Below, in pieces: positions 26,658 through 35,675 of a DNA stretch of 64,000 bases. Positions within the stretch are counted from its first letter, which is position 1. Each line of letters opens with the position of its first letter. The stretch is from NCBI GenBank assembly GCA_041395905.1, contig JAWKZP010000004.1, positions 310,001 to 374,000 of the forward strand, read 5' to 3'. Under the pieces are notes generated by a model that saw only the letters and a program-made list of their open reading frames with translations, ran no database searches and was not told where the DNA came from. The stretch comes from UBA7803 sp041395905 (GTDB lineage: Bacteria; Pseudomonadota; Gammaproteobacteria; Pseudomonadales; Azotimanducaceae). A program made the position numbers and the translations under genes.

Positions 26658-27656
26658 ATGCGCCGGATCGCCCTGTGCCTGCTGGCACTGTGGCTGCACG
26701 GTACAGCCGCCAACGCGTGGCCGAACGAGCAGGCGCTGGAGCAGGAGCTCGGCCGGCTCGCCCAGCTGCCGAGCGGCACGCTCGGCGTCGCCGTGGTACA
26801 TGTCGAGTCCGGGCGCAGCGCCTTCGTCAATGCGGACGAACCCTACCCCATGGCCAGCACCTTCAAGGTACCCGTCGCAGTGCAGCTGCTGCATCTGGTG
26901 GACGAGCAATCGCTGCGGCTCGATCGGATGATCGATCTCGCTCCTGCGGACCTGGCACCCGGCAGTGGCATGATCACCTCGTTGCTGGACGACCCGGGTG
27001 TATCGCTGTCGCTGCGCAACCTGCTGGAACTGATGCTTCTGATCAGCGACAACACGGCCGCAGATCTGATGCTGCGGGAGGCAGGCGGCCCCGACGCGGT
27101 CAACGCGCGCCTGCGCGCACTGGGCGTTGAGGGGATGCGGGTCGACCGGTCGACCCTGTCGCTCATAGCGGACGCGCTGGGTACCGCAGCGCCAGCGCCC
27201 GAGTCGCGCACCCGCGCGGGCTACGAAACGCTGTTCGACGCGCTTCCCGAAGACGCGGTGAAAACGGCGCGTGCGGCCTTCGCCGCAGACCCGCGCGACA
27301 CTTCATCGCCACGGGCCATGGCTGAGCTGCTGGCAAAAATCTGGCGCGGCCAGGCGCTCAGCGACGCATCCACCGCGCTGCTGATCGACATCATGAGTCG
27401 CTGCCAGACCGGCCAGGCGCGTCTCAAGGGCATGCTTCCAATCGGCACGGAGGTCGCGCACAAGACCGGCACGATCGCCGGCAGCGCCAATGACGTCGGT
27501 GTGATCACCCTGCCGCACGACGCCGGCCACGTCATCGTCGCCGCGTTCGTCAAGGGTTCGGACGCCGAAATGGCGGCGCGGGAGCGCGCAATAGCTGACG
27601 TGGCGCGCGCCGCCCACGACTACTTTCTGTTTGCGCCGCAGGCGACCGCCCGCTGA
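26658..27656 (+). CDS. Class A beta-lactamase-like serine hydrolase
   Basis: A 332-residue exported protein with a signal peptide ending near ANAWP (20). The penicillin-binding motifs are STFK (67-70), SDN (about 132-134) and HKTGT (about 272-276). The omega-loop ExxxN motif, which supplies Glu166 for deacylation in true class A enzymes, is not seen. The stretch between the SDN motif and PRDTSSP is longer and contains PESRTRAGYETLF instead. Beta-lactam hydrolysis is therefore uncertain; peptidase or esterase activity is possible. An in-frame ATG at 26604 is an alternative start. Confidence 0.8.
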   Translation: MRRIALCLLALWLHGTAANAWPNEQALEQELGRLAQLPSGTLGVAVVHVESGRSAFVNADEPYPMASTFKVPVAVQLLHLVDEQSLRLDRMIDLAPADLAPGSGMITSLLDDPGVSLSLRNLLELMLLISDNTAADLMLREAGGPDAVNARLRALGVEGMRVDRSTLSLIADALGTAAPAPESRTRAGYETLFDALPEDAVKTARAAFAADPRDTSSPRAMAELLAKIWRGQALSDASTALLIDIMSRCQTGQARLKGMLPIGTEVAHKTGTIAGSANDVGVITLPHDAGHVIVAAFVKGSDAEMAARERAIADVARAAHDYFLFAPQATAR

Positions 27657-27771
27657 GCCGCGCTCAGTGGTGTCCCGCGCAACCGCTGAACAGCGCCACG
27701 TGGATTCGAGAATCGTTGCAATCGGCACCAAACCAATCAGCACCAATCGTCAACCAAGGAGCACCCCAACC

Positions 27772-28293
27772 ATGACCAGTTCGCTTTATGACATCAGCGT
27801 TGCCTCGTATCTGCAGACCGTGGGCGCCGTCGCCGGGTTCCTGGAAAAAGGCCGGGCTCACTGCGAGGCGCAAGGGATCGATCTGAACGAGATCGTGCAG
27901 ATGCGGCTGTATCCGGACATGCTGCCGTTCACGTTTCAGATCGTTTCGGTGGCGCACCATTCGTTGGGTGCGCTCAAGGGTCTGCAGTCAGGAAAGTTCG
28001 GCCCGCCGGGCGCGCCCGGCGACCTGGACTTTGCCGGTCTGCAGAATCTGGTCGCGGAAACGCTCACAGCGCTGAAGCAGGCTACGCCGGACGCAGTCAA
28101 CTCGCTCGAGGGCAGCGACGTGGTGTTCGAGATCGGCGACCGCAAGATGCCGTTCACCTGCGCCAACTTCGTGCTGTCGTTCTCTCTGCCGAATCTGCAC
28201 TTCCACGCGACGACAGCCTACGACATGCTGCGCATCAAGGGCGTACCCCTCGGCAAGCGCGACTATATGGGCATGCCCCGCATCAAGATGTGA
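27772..28293 (+). CDS. DUF1993 family protein
   Basis: A 173-residue soluble protein of the DUF1993 family. AAGGA lies about 10 bases before the ATG; the frame is open from 27631 but that part looks non-coding. The family pattern is present: SLYDISVASYLQTVGAVAGFL at the start (quoted without its first residues), MRLYPDMLPFTFQIVSVAHH, and the C-terminal NLHFHATTAYDMLRIKGVPLGKRDY (in part). The conserved His pairs suggest a four-helix DinB-like fold that may bind metal. The function is unknown. Confidence 0.9.
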   Translation: MTSSLYDISVASYLQTVGAVAGFLEKGRAHCEAQGIDLNEIVQMRLYPDMLPFTFQIVSVAHHSLGALKGLQSGKFGPPGAPGDLDFAGLQNLVAETLTALKQATPDAVNSLEGSDVVFEIGDRKMPFTCANFVLSFSLPNLHFHATTAYDMLRIKGVPLGKRDYMGMPRIKM

Positions 28294-28311
28294 GCTTCGC
28301 CCGCCACCGGT

Positions 28312-28330
28312 CGCCCTCCGACAGGGGGCG
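28312..28330. terminator. Possible terminator hairpin between convergent genes
   Basis: CGCCCTC pairs with GGGGGCG (one G-T wobble) around a five-base loop, 19 bases after the DUF1993 stop and 24 bases before the end of the convergent Rieske gene. There is no T-tract. Confidence 0.3.
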
Positions 28331-28353
28331 CCGTGACGGCGCGCAACGGCGCA

Positions 28354-29481
28354 TCAGTACGCGCCGAGCAGACCCTGCAGGGCGGCATGAAAGTGCTGCA
28401 GCCCCGGCTCATTGCGCCCGAACACCAGGTGATCCTGGGCGGCGGCGGCGAACCCCCGCTGAACGCCCGCCACGGTCGCGAAATCCTCGCGGTCGGTAAC
28501 TTCCACCAGCAGATCGAAATTGCGCTGCCAGTGTTCGTCGCTGCGGGTGGATGCGCGCGGCACGTACAGCGCGACGCTCAGATGCGCCTCGTCCACCGTC
28601 GCCCCGGGACGGCTCTGATACAACTGAACGTGGTCCTGCTGATAGATGAGCACCGTGTTGGGCACCAGAAACCACAGAATCGTCGCGTGCGGCAGCAGCG
28701 ACCAGTCGCTGCGATCGCGCAGGTCGAGCTCGACGATGGAACGGCGCGTCGCCACCATACGTCCGTGGGGACCGAACGCATTGAACAGCGCGTAGTCCCC
28801 GTGAATCATGGGCCGCAGCGTATCGCGATGCAGGGCCGGCACATGGTAGGCCTCGCAGAACGTATCGACCGCCAGCTTCCAGTTGAACCTGCGCGTGAAG
28901 GCGGTGGCCGCGAACAGCCGATACCGTGCCAGGTCGAGGGGTCCCAGCTCCGCCTCCGCTCCGTGCAGCGGGCGATCGCCGATACTGCCCTGCGGATCGC
29001 CAGACACCCAGATCAGCCCGTCCTGCTCCAGTACCGGCAGCCGCACCAGATCTTCGCAGGGCAGGTCGTCGAAGTACTCGCCACGGCGGCGCGACGCCGA
29101 GCGGCCGTCGAGATGGTAGGTCCAGCCGTGATACGGGCACACCAGCCGGGCAGCACGACCGCAACCGGACGCAACCTGCGCCCCGCGGTGCCTGCAGACA
29201 TTCAGCATCGCGCGCACTTCGCCGTCACCCGCGCGGGTTACGATCACCGACGCATCACCCAAGTCCACGGTGGCGTAGCTGCCCGTATCAGGCACCAGGC
29301 CGGAGAGCGCGGCGAGCGTGGGAACCGTCCTCAGCAGACGCCTCTCCGCAGCGAGCCGTGCGACGCTGGCGTAGTCTGCTACCGGCACACGCATGGAAGC
29401 GGGCGCCGTATCGGTGCCGGCCCCGGCCTGACGGTGCGCCATGATTCGGTCGAGCAGCGCGAGCTGGGTCGTCCGATCCAT
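28354..29481 (-). CDS. Rieske non-haem iron oxygenase, alpha subunit
   Basis: A 375-residue ring-hydroxylating-type oxygenase. The Rieske cluster motif is CRH then CPYHGW (Cys96, His98, Cys115, His118). The catalytic iron motif is DTFCEAYHVPALH with His213 and His218, followed by a distant acidic ligand. ATG 29481 has no clear ribosome site but is the last Met before family-like sequence. No ferredoxin, reductase or beta subunit is encoded nearby, so electrons must come from elsewhere. Substrates in this group include aromatics, quaternary amines and steroid rings; this one cannot be assigned. Confidence 0.88.
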   Translation of the reverse strand: MDRTTQLALLDRIMAHRQAGAGTDTAPASMRVPVADYASVARLAAERRLLRTVPTLAALSGLVPDTGSYATVDLGDASVIVTRAGDGEVRAMLNVCRHRGAQVASGCGRAARLVCPYHGWTYHLDGRSASRRRGEYFDDLPCEDLVRLPVLEQDGLIWVSGDPQGSIGDRPLHGAEAELGPLDLARYRLFAATAFTRRFNWKLAVDTFCEAYHVPALHRDTLRPMIHGDYALFNAFGPHGRMVATRRSIVELDLRDRSDWSLLPHATILWFLVPNTVLIYQQDHVQLYQSRPGATVDEAHLSVALYVPRASTRSDEHWQRNFDLLVEVTDREDFATVAGVQRGFAAAAQDHLVFGRNEPGLQHFHAALQGLLGAY

Positions 29482-29683
29482 CAGACGGTCGCCGCGCGCA
29501 CGCGGGCCTCCGCGCGATGCGCGCTGAGTCGCGGTAGCTGGTCCAACATCACAACCCTGAAAGTCCGGCCAAGCCGCGGAGTCTAGCAGCATCGCGCCGG
29601 AGTCTGCGCGGCGCGCGCCAACGCACGCATGTGGGCGATTAGGGGTTTTTCCGAAGTGGCCCGCCGTCCGCGGCGTCGCTACC

Positions 29684-31054
29684 ATGCGCCGAATGTCACG
29701 TGGTCTTGTCAGACGAGTCGCGCTGTGCGTGGGCTGCGCCACCCTGTTGTCGACGATCAGCATGCCCTGCGGCGCTGCAGCCGAAGCGGCCGCGGTGTTC
29801 GCGCGCGCCGAGGCAGCCGATACCGGGCGCTCGATCGGTGTGCACGAAAACAGTTCGCCCATCGGCACCGACCCGCACGAAGCCAGCGAGCACCAGCCGT
29901 TGCCGGTCAGCGCCGATCTTAGCCTCAAGTCGATCGTGGACCATGCGCTCGCGCAGGCGCCGGACCGCCTCGCGCTGGCCGGGGCCGCCGCCGAACTCGC
30001 GACCTGGAACGCGCGCGGGCGTCGACTACTCGCCGGGAATCCTGCACTGAGCTTCCGCTACCAGACCGACCGGTTCAACGACGATCTGGGTATCGAGGAA
30101 ATCGAGTCCGGGTTGGAACTGCCGATCTGGCGCTGGGGCGAGCGCGCGGCCACACGTCGTTACGGTGAGCAGCTCGACGAGGCCGTCGCAGCCAGCACAG
30201 CGGTGCTGCGCTGGACAGTCGCGGGTGCCGTACGCGACGTGCTGCACGAGCTGAACCGGGCCGAACTGGAGCTTCAGGCCATGACCCGGATCAGCGCGCA
30301 GGCCCAACGCGTGCACGAAGCCGTCGCCCGCCAGCAGGCCCTGGGTGACGCGTCCAGACACGAGCTGCTGCTGGCCCGCTCCAGCATGCTGCAGGCACAA
30401 AGCGCACAACTCGATGCCGAGGCAGCGCTGCTGGACGCGCAGATCGCGTATCGTTCGCTGGTCGGGCTGCCGCTGCGGCCGCCGCCGGTCGCCGAACCGG
30501 AGCATCCGGGCATCGAGCTGCCCGAGACGCATCCGCTGCTGACCTGGCACGGCACGCGCGTGGCCGAAGCGAGCGCGAAACTCGCGATGCTGCGCAAGGG
30601 TGCCGGCGGCAACCCTACCCTCCACGTCGGACCTCGAAGGGAACGCGGCGCCGCCGAGCTGCCGTTCGAGGACAGCATCGGCGTCACGCTGCGCGTGCCG
30701 CTGGGTGGCAGCCTGTACCCCACGCCCGGAATGGCCGAAGCGGAGCGCGCGCTCGGCGAAGCCCAGGCAGCGCGCGACAAGGCCCGGCGGGCGCTGCAGC
30801 TCGACTGGCACGAAGCCCGTCACGAGCTGGAGGTCGCCACGCGAAGGCTGCAGCTGGCCCGGCAACAGGGCGAGCTGGCCGAAGCAACCTCGGAGATGAA
30901 CGGCATCGCCTACCAGCGCGGCGAGCTGGACCTGTTCGACTACCTGCGCCTGGAGGCGGCCACCTCGACTCAGTTGCTGGCCCTGCACCGCGCCGAGGCC
31001 GACTACCTGCGCGCCGTGGCCTACCGCAACCAGATTCTCGGAGACACGCCTTGA
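29684..31054 (+). CDS. TolC-family outer-membrane efflux protein (CzcC-like)
   Basis: A 456-residue outer-membrane factor of a tripartite efflux pump. A signal region (VALCVGCATLLSTISM) is followed by a variable linker and two long helical OEP repeats, heptad-rich in Ala, Glu, Leu and Arg. It begins a four-gene operon with adaptor, RND pump and DUF3240. The ends overlap: its TGA shares bases with the TTG start of the adaptor. The arrangement C-B-A matches metal-resistance efflux systems. ATG 29693 is an alternative start. Confidence 0.87.
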   Translation: MRRMSRGLVRRVALCVGCATLLSTISMPCGAAAEAAAVFARAEAADTGRSIGVHENSSPIGTDPHEASEHQPLPVSADLSLKSIVDHALAQAPDRLALAGAAAELATWNARGRRLLAGNPALSFRYQTDRFNDDLGIEEIESGLELPIWRWGERAATRRYGEQLDEAVAASTAVLRWTVAGAVRDVLHELNRAELELQAMTRISAQAQRVHEAVARQQALGDASRHELLLARSSMLQAQSAQLDAEAALLDAQIAYRSLVGLPLRPPPVAEPEHPGIELPETHPLLTWHGTRVAEASAKLAMLRKGAGGNPTLHVGPRRERGAAELPFEDSIGVTLRVPLGGSLYPTPGMAEAERALGEAQAARDKARRALQLDWHEARHELEVATRRLQLARQQGELAEATSEMNGIAYQRGELDLFDYLRLEAATSTQLLALHRAEADYLRAVAYRNQILGDTP

Positions 31055-32211
31055 AGCTTCAGTTCCTGCCGCTGCCCCTGTCGACGACTACCCTGATCGG
31101 GATCGTCCTGCAGCTCTGCATTCCTACGCTGCACGCGGCCGATCTGGAACTGTCCGCCGACGAGGCTGGGCGCCTCGGCGTGCGCACCGAGCAACCCAGA
31201 GCCGTCGCCAACCGGGCCGTGCTGTCTGCCCCGGGGCGGATCGTCGTCCCGCCGGGTCAGGACCGTGTGGTCGCGGCTGTGCAGGCCGGGCTGCTCACTC
31301 AGCTGTTCGTAGGTTCCGGCGATCAGGTGGCCGTCGACACACCGTTGGCCGAAATCACGAGCCCCGAGCTCATGACGCTGCAGACCCGATTTCTCGACGC
31401 CCACACCGCGCTCGGCGTCGCGCGGGCCGCCGCCGAGCGCGACCGGGGGCTGCTCGAAGACGGGATCATCTCGCAGCGGCGGCTGCAGGCCACGGAGGCA
31501 GCGCTCGCTGCCGCCGAGGCAGAGCACGGCAACGCGCTGAGCCTGCTGAAAATGTCCGGCATGACGACGCCCGAGGTGGACGCCCTGCTGCAGGACAAGT
31601 CACTTTCCGCGCGCGTGCTGCTGCGCGCTCCCTCCCCGGGGGAAGTGCTCGAAGTCTACGGCAGGGTGGGCGAGCGCTTCGACGCGCTGGCGCCGGTGGT
31701 GCGGATCGCGGCGCTGGAACCGCTCTGGCTGGTGCTGACGGTACCCGAGTCCCAGGCCGGCCTGGTGCAGCCGGACATGCTGGTCATCGTCGACCAGCAG
31801 GTACCATCGGGTGCCGCAGCGCCCGACTCGGCGCCCTCAGGGCGGGTGCTCCAGGTAGGCAGCATGGTGCACCCGGCCAGCCAGAGCGTCGACGTGCGCG
31901 CCCTGCTGGCATCGGGCGGACTGCGCCTGCGCCCCGGCCAGCAGGTGAACGCGCGCCTGTTTGCGCCGTGTCGTGGTGCAGCCGGCGGACCCTGTCTGGC
32001 GGTGCCGCGCGCCGCGCTCATGCGTCATCGGGACGCCACCTGGATCGTCCGTCGCGGACGCGCAGGCTTCCGCGTCGATGCCGTCGTGCCCATCGCCGAG
32101 GACGCCGACTACGCCTACTTCAGCGGTGCCCTGGCCGCCGATGACGAGGTGGTGGTCGGCGGCATTGCCGCGCTCAAGGCGCTCTGGCTCGCGGAGCAGC
32201 AGGACGGATGA
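31051..32211 (+). CDS. RND periplasmic adaptor (CzcB/CusB-like membrane fusion protein)
   Basis: A 386-residue adaptor linking the inner-membrane pump to the outer-membrane channel. The start is TTG overlapping the previous stop (TTGA). A signal sequence runs to about residue 30 (LCIPTLHAAD). A barrel-sandwich half-motif (AAVQAGLLTQLFVGSGDQVAVDTPL) (in part), a helical hairpin (LQTRFLDAHTALGVARAAAE) and a beta-barrel domain (LEPLWLVLTVPE) follow. The His/Met-rich metal-binding N-terminus of some homologues is missing. Its stop overlaps the start of the RND gene. Confidence 0.87.
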   Translation: MKLQFLPLPLSTTTLIGIVLQLCIPTLHAADLELSADEAGRLGVRTEQPRAVANRAVLSAPGRIVVPPGQDRVVAAVQAGLLTQLFVGSGDQVAVDTPLAEITSPELMTLQTRFLDAHTALGVARAAAERDRGLLEDGIISQRRLQATEAALAAAEAEHGNALSLLKMSGMTTPEVDALLQDKSLSARVLLRAPSPGEVLEVYGRVGERFDALAPVVRIAALEPLWLVLTVPESQAGLVQPDMLVIVDQQVPSGAAAPDSAPSGRVLQVGSMVHPASQSVDVRALLASGGLRLRPGQQVNARLFAPCRGAAGGPCLAVPRAALMRHRDATWIVRRGRAGFRVDAVVPIAEDADYAYFSGALAADDEVVVGGIAALKALWLAEQQDG

Positions 32212-33881
32212 GCGCACTCGTGCAGTTCGCGCTGACCCAGCGGATGCTGGTACTGCTGCTGATCGGCCTGCTCGCCGGGGCCGGTCTGTATGCATTCCGA
32301 GGCCTGCCCATCGACGCCTTTCCGGACGTCTCGCCCACCCAGGTCAAAATCATCATCAAAGCGCCCGGCATGACCCCGGAGGAGGTCGAGTCGCGTATCA
32401 CCGCGCCCATCGAGGTCGAACTGCTCGGCATACCCGATCAGGTGATGCTGCGTTCCGTCACGAAGTACGCCCTTACGGACATCACCGTGGACTTCGCCGA
32501 GCGTACCGACATCTACTGGGCGCGACAGCAGGTGAGCGAGCGCCTGAACGGGATCTGGGAAAGTCTGCCCGCCGACGTCGAAGGCGGCATCGCGCCGCTG
32601 ACCACGCCGCTGGGCGAGATGTTCATGTTCACGGTGGATGGCGATCTGCCGCTCATGGAGCGCCGTACCCTGCTCGACTGGGTGATCCGGCCCGCGCTGC
32701 GTACGGTGCCCGGCGTTGCCGACGTCAACTCGCTGGGCGGTTACGTGCGCAGCTTCGAGATCGCCCCGGACCCGCTGCGCATGGCCGCCCGCGGCATCGG
32801 GTTGAATCAGCTGGAACAGGCCATCGCCGCAAACAACCGCAACGACGGCGCGGGCCGCATGCACGATGGCGAAGAGACGCTGCTGGTACGCTCGATCGGC
32901 CGCGTGCAGACGCTGGACGACGTGCGCCAGATCGTCATCGCCGTGCGCGAAGGTCAGCCCGTGCGGGTCGGTGACGTCGCCGCCGTGAGCATCAATTCCG
33001 TGACTCGATATGGCGCGGTCACCGAGGACGGCCGCGAAGAAGCCGTGCAGGGGCTGGTGCTTGGGCTGCGCGGCGCCAACGCCAAGGAAGTGGTGACGGG
33101 CGTGCGCGCCAAGCTGGCGGAGCTCGCCGCAGCGCTGCCACCAGGCGTGACCATCAATCCTTTCTACGACCGCGGCAATCTGGTGGACCGGGCGGTCAGC
33201 ACCGTGTTCCGGGCGCTGCTGGAGGCGGTGCTGCTGGTGCTGATTCTGCTGCTGGCGTTTCTCGGCAACCTGCGCGCGTCGCTGACGGTCGCGCTGGTGC
33301 TGCCGCTGGCGGCGTTGAGCACCTTCATTCTCATGCGCCTGACTGGCATGTCGGCAAATCTGATGAGCCTGGGCGGCCTGGCGATCGCCATCGGCATGCT
33401 GGTGGACGCGGTGGTGGTGGTGGTGGAGAAACATCGAAACCAGTTAACCAGCCGGGCCGGCCGGCTCGCTGCCGCGACTGCACATGATCTATCGCGCCGT
33501 GCGCGAGGTATCGCTGCCGGTCTGCTCCGGCATCGCGATCATCATCGTCGTATTCCTGCCCTTGCTGACCCTGCAGGGCCTCGAGGGCAAGCTGTTCCGG
33601 CCGGTGGCCGCCGCCATCGCGTTCGCGCTGGCCTCGTCGCTGCTGCTTTCGTTGACTGTGATCCCGGTGCTGGCGTCGGTTCTGCTGCGCACTCACGGCG
33701 CGGGCGGTCAGCACGAGCCGTGGCTGCCGCGGCGGCTACAGGAAATCTACGTGCCGGTGCTCGACTGGTCACTGCGCAATCCCCGATTGGTAGTGTCCGC
33801 AGCGCTGGTTGCACTGCTGATCACCGCAGCACTGTATGGTTTCCTCGGCAAGACGTTCATACCCACCATGGACGAGGGTGA
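32208..33881 (+). CDS. RND metal-efflux pump, N-terminal part (frameshifted gene)
   Basis: This is the N-terminal 40 percent of a CzcA/CusA-type proton-driven exporter. Intact are helix 1 (VLLLIGLLAGAGLYAF), the first porter domain and helices 2-4. Helix 4 reads AIAIGMLVDAVVVVVE, closer to the CusA AIG-VDA pattern than the CzcA DFG-DGA pattern. Family-like sequence ends at about 33425-33450; the remainder of this frame is out-of-frame translation. The rest of the protein continues in the next frame from before 33484. The gene needs one net base change to be whole (about 1,037 residues), so it is a pseudogene or contains a base-calling error. Confidence 0.85.
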   Translation: MSALVQFALTQRMLVLLLIGLLAGAGLYAFRGLPIDAFPDVSPTQVKIIIKAPGMTPEEVESRITAPIEVELLGIPDQVMLRSVTKYALTDITVDFAERTDIYWARQQVSERLNGIWESLPADVEGGIAPLTTPLGEMFMFTVDGDLPLMERRTLLDWVIRPALRTVPGVADVNSLGGYVRSFEIAPDPLRMAARGIGLNQLEQAIAANNRNDGAGRMHDGEETLLVRSIGRVQTLDDVRQIVIAVREGQPVRVGDVAAVSINSVTRYGAVTEDGREEAVQGLVLGLRGANAKEVVTGVRAKLAELAAALPPGVTINPFYDRGNLVDRAVSTVFRALLEAVLLVLILLLAFLGNLRASLTVALVLPLAALSTFILMRLTGMSANLMSLGGLAIAIGMLVDAVVVVVEKHRNQLTSRAGRLAAATAHDLSRRARGIAAGLLRHRDHHRRIPALADPAGPRGQAVPAGGRRHRVRAGLVAAAFVDCDPGAGVGSAAHSRRGRSARAVAAAAATGNLRAGARLVTAQSPIGSVRSAGCTADHRSTVWFPRQDVHTHHGRG

Positions 33882-35322
33882 CGTCATCGTGCAGCTCGAG
33901 AAGCTGCCCTCGATCACCCTGGAAGAATCCGTCGCGCAGGATCTGCGCGTCGAGCGGGCGCTGCTCGAGCAGGTGCCCGAAGTGACGCGCATCGTCGCGC
34001 GCGTGGGCTCGGACGAGATCGGCATGGACCCGATGGGGCTCAACGAGACCGACGTGTTCCTGGTGCTGAAGCCGCGCAGCGAATGGCGCCAGCCCGACAA
34101 GGACCAGCTGCTCGATGCGATCCGGACCGTGCTCGACCAGTTTCCCGGGATCGCGTACGGGTTCACGCAACCCATCGAGATGCGCGTCTCGGAAATGCTC
34201 ACCGGCGTGCGCGGCGACGTGGCGGTGAAGCTCTTCGGCGCGGATCTCGAGCAGCTGAGTGCCAAGGCGGAGGAGATCGCGACCGTGCTGCGCAGCGTGC
34301 CCGGCAGCGAGGACGTCTTTCTGAGCCAGAACACCGGCGTGCAGTACTACAGCCTGGCGCTCGACCGGGCCGCCCTGGGCCGCGTCGGCCTTACCGCCGA
34401 CGAACTGCAGCGGACCCTGCGCGCACAGATCGAGGGCGTGCCGCTCGGCATCGTGCAGGAGCAGAACCGCCGTACGCCGATACTGCTGCGCGCGGACGAG
34501 TCGCTGCGCACGGCGCCCACGTCGCTGGGCGCGCTGCCCCTGGCGCTGCCGGACGGCGCCATGCTGACACTCGCCAGTCTCGCCCGTCTGCAGCGCACCG
34601 AGGGTGTGGTCTCCGTTGCCCGGGAGCGGGGGCAGCGGTTTTCCGTGATCCGCGCCAACGTGACGGGACGCGATCTGGTCAGCTTCGTGGAGGAGGCCCG
34701 CGCCACCATCGCGGAGCGCGTGTCGCTGCCACCGGGATACTTCCTGGAGTTCGGCGGGCAGTTCGAGAATCAGCAGCGAGCGGCGGCGCGGCTGGCAATC
34801 GTGGTGCCCGTTGCAGTGGGTCTGGTGTTCATGCTGTTGTTCTCGACGTTCCGCTCCGCGCGGCAGGCGCTGCTGGTGCTCACCAACATTCCGTTCGCCC
34901 TGATCGGCGGCGTGGTCGCGCTCTGGCTCACCGGCGAGTACCTCTCGGTGCCCGCCTCGGTGGGCTTCATCGCCCTGCTCGGGATCGCCGTGCTGAACGG
35001 GGTGGTAATGGTCAGTTACTTCAAGCAGCTGCGCCTGCTCGGCTACTCGCTGAAGGACACCGTGCGCGAAGGCGCGCGGCGACGCCTGCGGCCGGTGTTG
35101 ATGACCGCCGGCATCGCAGCATTCGGCCTGGTGCCCCTGCTGTTCGCAAGCGGCCCCGGATCGGAGATCCAGCGACCGCTGGCCATCGTGGTGATCGGCG
35201 GTCTGGTCAGCGCGACGCTGCTCACGCTGGTGCTGCTGCCGGTGCTGTACCTGCGCTTCGGCGAACGCGCGCCGTACCTTTCGGCAGCCGCAGACACGGA
35301 GGCGTCTCATGTCGCCGGGTGA
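33484..35322 (+). CDS. RND metal-efflux pump, C-terminal part (frameshifted gene)
   Basis: 612 codons from ATG 33484 continue the pump from LHMIYRAVREV onward. Helices 5-6 (IAIIIVVFLPLLTLQGLEGKL) (in part), the second porter domain and helices 7-12 are all well conserved, as in GFIALLGIAVLNGVVM. This frame is blocked upstream by TAA at 33445-33447, so the frame change lies after it or a second lesion exists. The end overlaps the DUF3240 gene start by 14 bases. Alone, this half could not make a pump. Confidence 0.85.
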   Translation: MIYRAVREVSLPVCSGIAIIIVVFLPLLTLQGLEGKLFRPVAAAIAFALASSLLLSLTVIPVLASVLLRTHGAGGQHEPWLPRRLQEIYVPVLDWSLRNPRLVVSAALVALLITAALYGFLGKTFIPTMDEGDVIVQLEKLPSITLEESVAQDLRVERALLEQVPEVTRIVARVGSDEIGMDPMGLNETDVFLVLKPRSEWRQPDKDQLLDAIRTVLDQFPGIAYGFTQPIEMRVSEMLTGVRGDVAVKLFGADLEQLSAKAEEIATVLRSVPGSEDVFLSQNTGVQYYSLALDRAALGRVGLTADELQRTLRAQIEGVPLGIVQEQNRRTPILLRADESLRTAPTSLGALPLALPDGAMLTLASLARLQRTEGVVSVARERGQRFSVIRANVTGRDLVSFVEEARATIAERVSLPPGYFLEFGGQFENQQRAAARLAIVVPVAVGLVFMLLFSTFRSARQALLVLTNIPFALIGGVVALWLTGEYLSVPASVGFIALLGIAVLNGVVMVSYFKQLRLLGYSLKDTVREGARRRLRPVLMTAGIAAFGLVPLLFASGPGSEIQRPLAIVVIGGLVSATLLTLVLLPVLYLRFGERAPYLSAAADTEASHVAG

Positions 35323-35662
35323 ATCACCGGCCGACGCGGCGGCCGAGGTGCTGATCGTCATCAGCGCGCCGCCGGGACTGGGCGATGCGGTGACGGACTT
35401 CCTGCTCGAACAGGAAGATGGAGGCTTCACCAGTTTTGCCGTCGCGGGCCACAGCTCCAGGCACGACCACTTCAGCGTTGCCGAGCAGGTAAGGGGTCAC
35501 GAAGGCAGGGTGCGCTTCGAGGCGATACGTGCCGCCGGCAGCCAGGCCGGTCTGATCGAACGCCTGTGCGCGCAGTTCGCCGGCGCCGACATCCACTACT
35601 GGGTTCTACCGGTACTGGGCTCCGGACGAATGCCGGGCGCCGTTTCACACGCAGAGGACTGA
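35309..35662 (+). CDS. DUF3240 family protein of the efflux operon
   Basis: A 117-residue small cytoplasmic protein, with CGGAGG before an ATG inside the end of the RND gene. DUF3240 proteins are typically the last gene of Czc/Cus-like operons and resemble the PII/CutA ferredoxin-like fold. Visible are VLIVISAPPGLGDAVTDFLL and the C-terminal DIHYWVLPVLGSGRM. A regulatory or metal-sensing role has been suggested for the family but not proven. The context supports membership of the efflux operon. Confidence 0.85.
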   Translation: MSPGESPADAAAEVLIVISAPPGLGDAVTDFLLEQEDGGFTSFAVAGHSSRHDHFSVAEQVRGHEGRVRFEAIRAAGSQAGLIERLCAQFAGADIHYWVLPVLGSGRMPGAVSHAED

Positions 35663-35675
35663 GCCCCCGTCAGCG

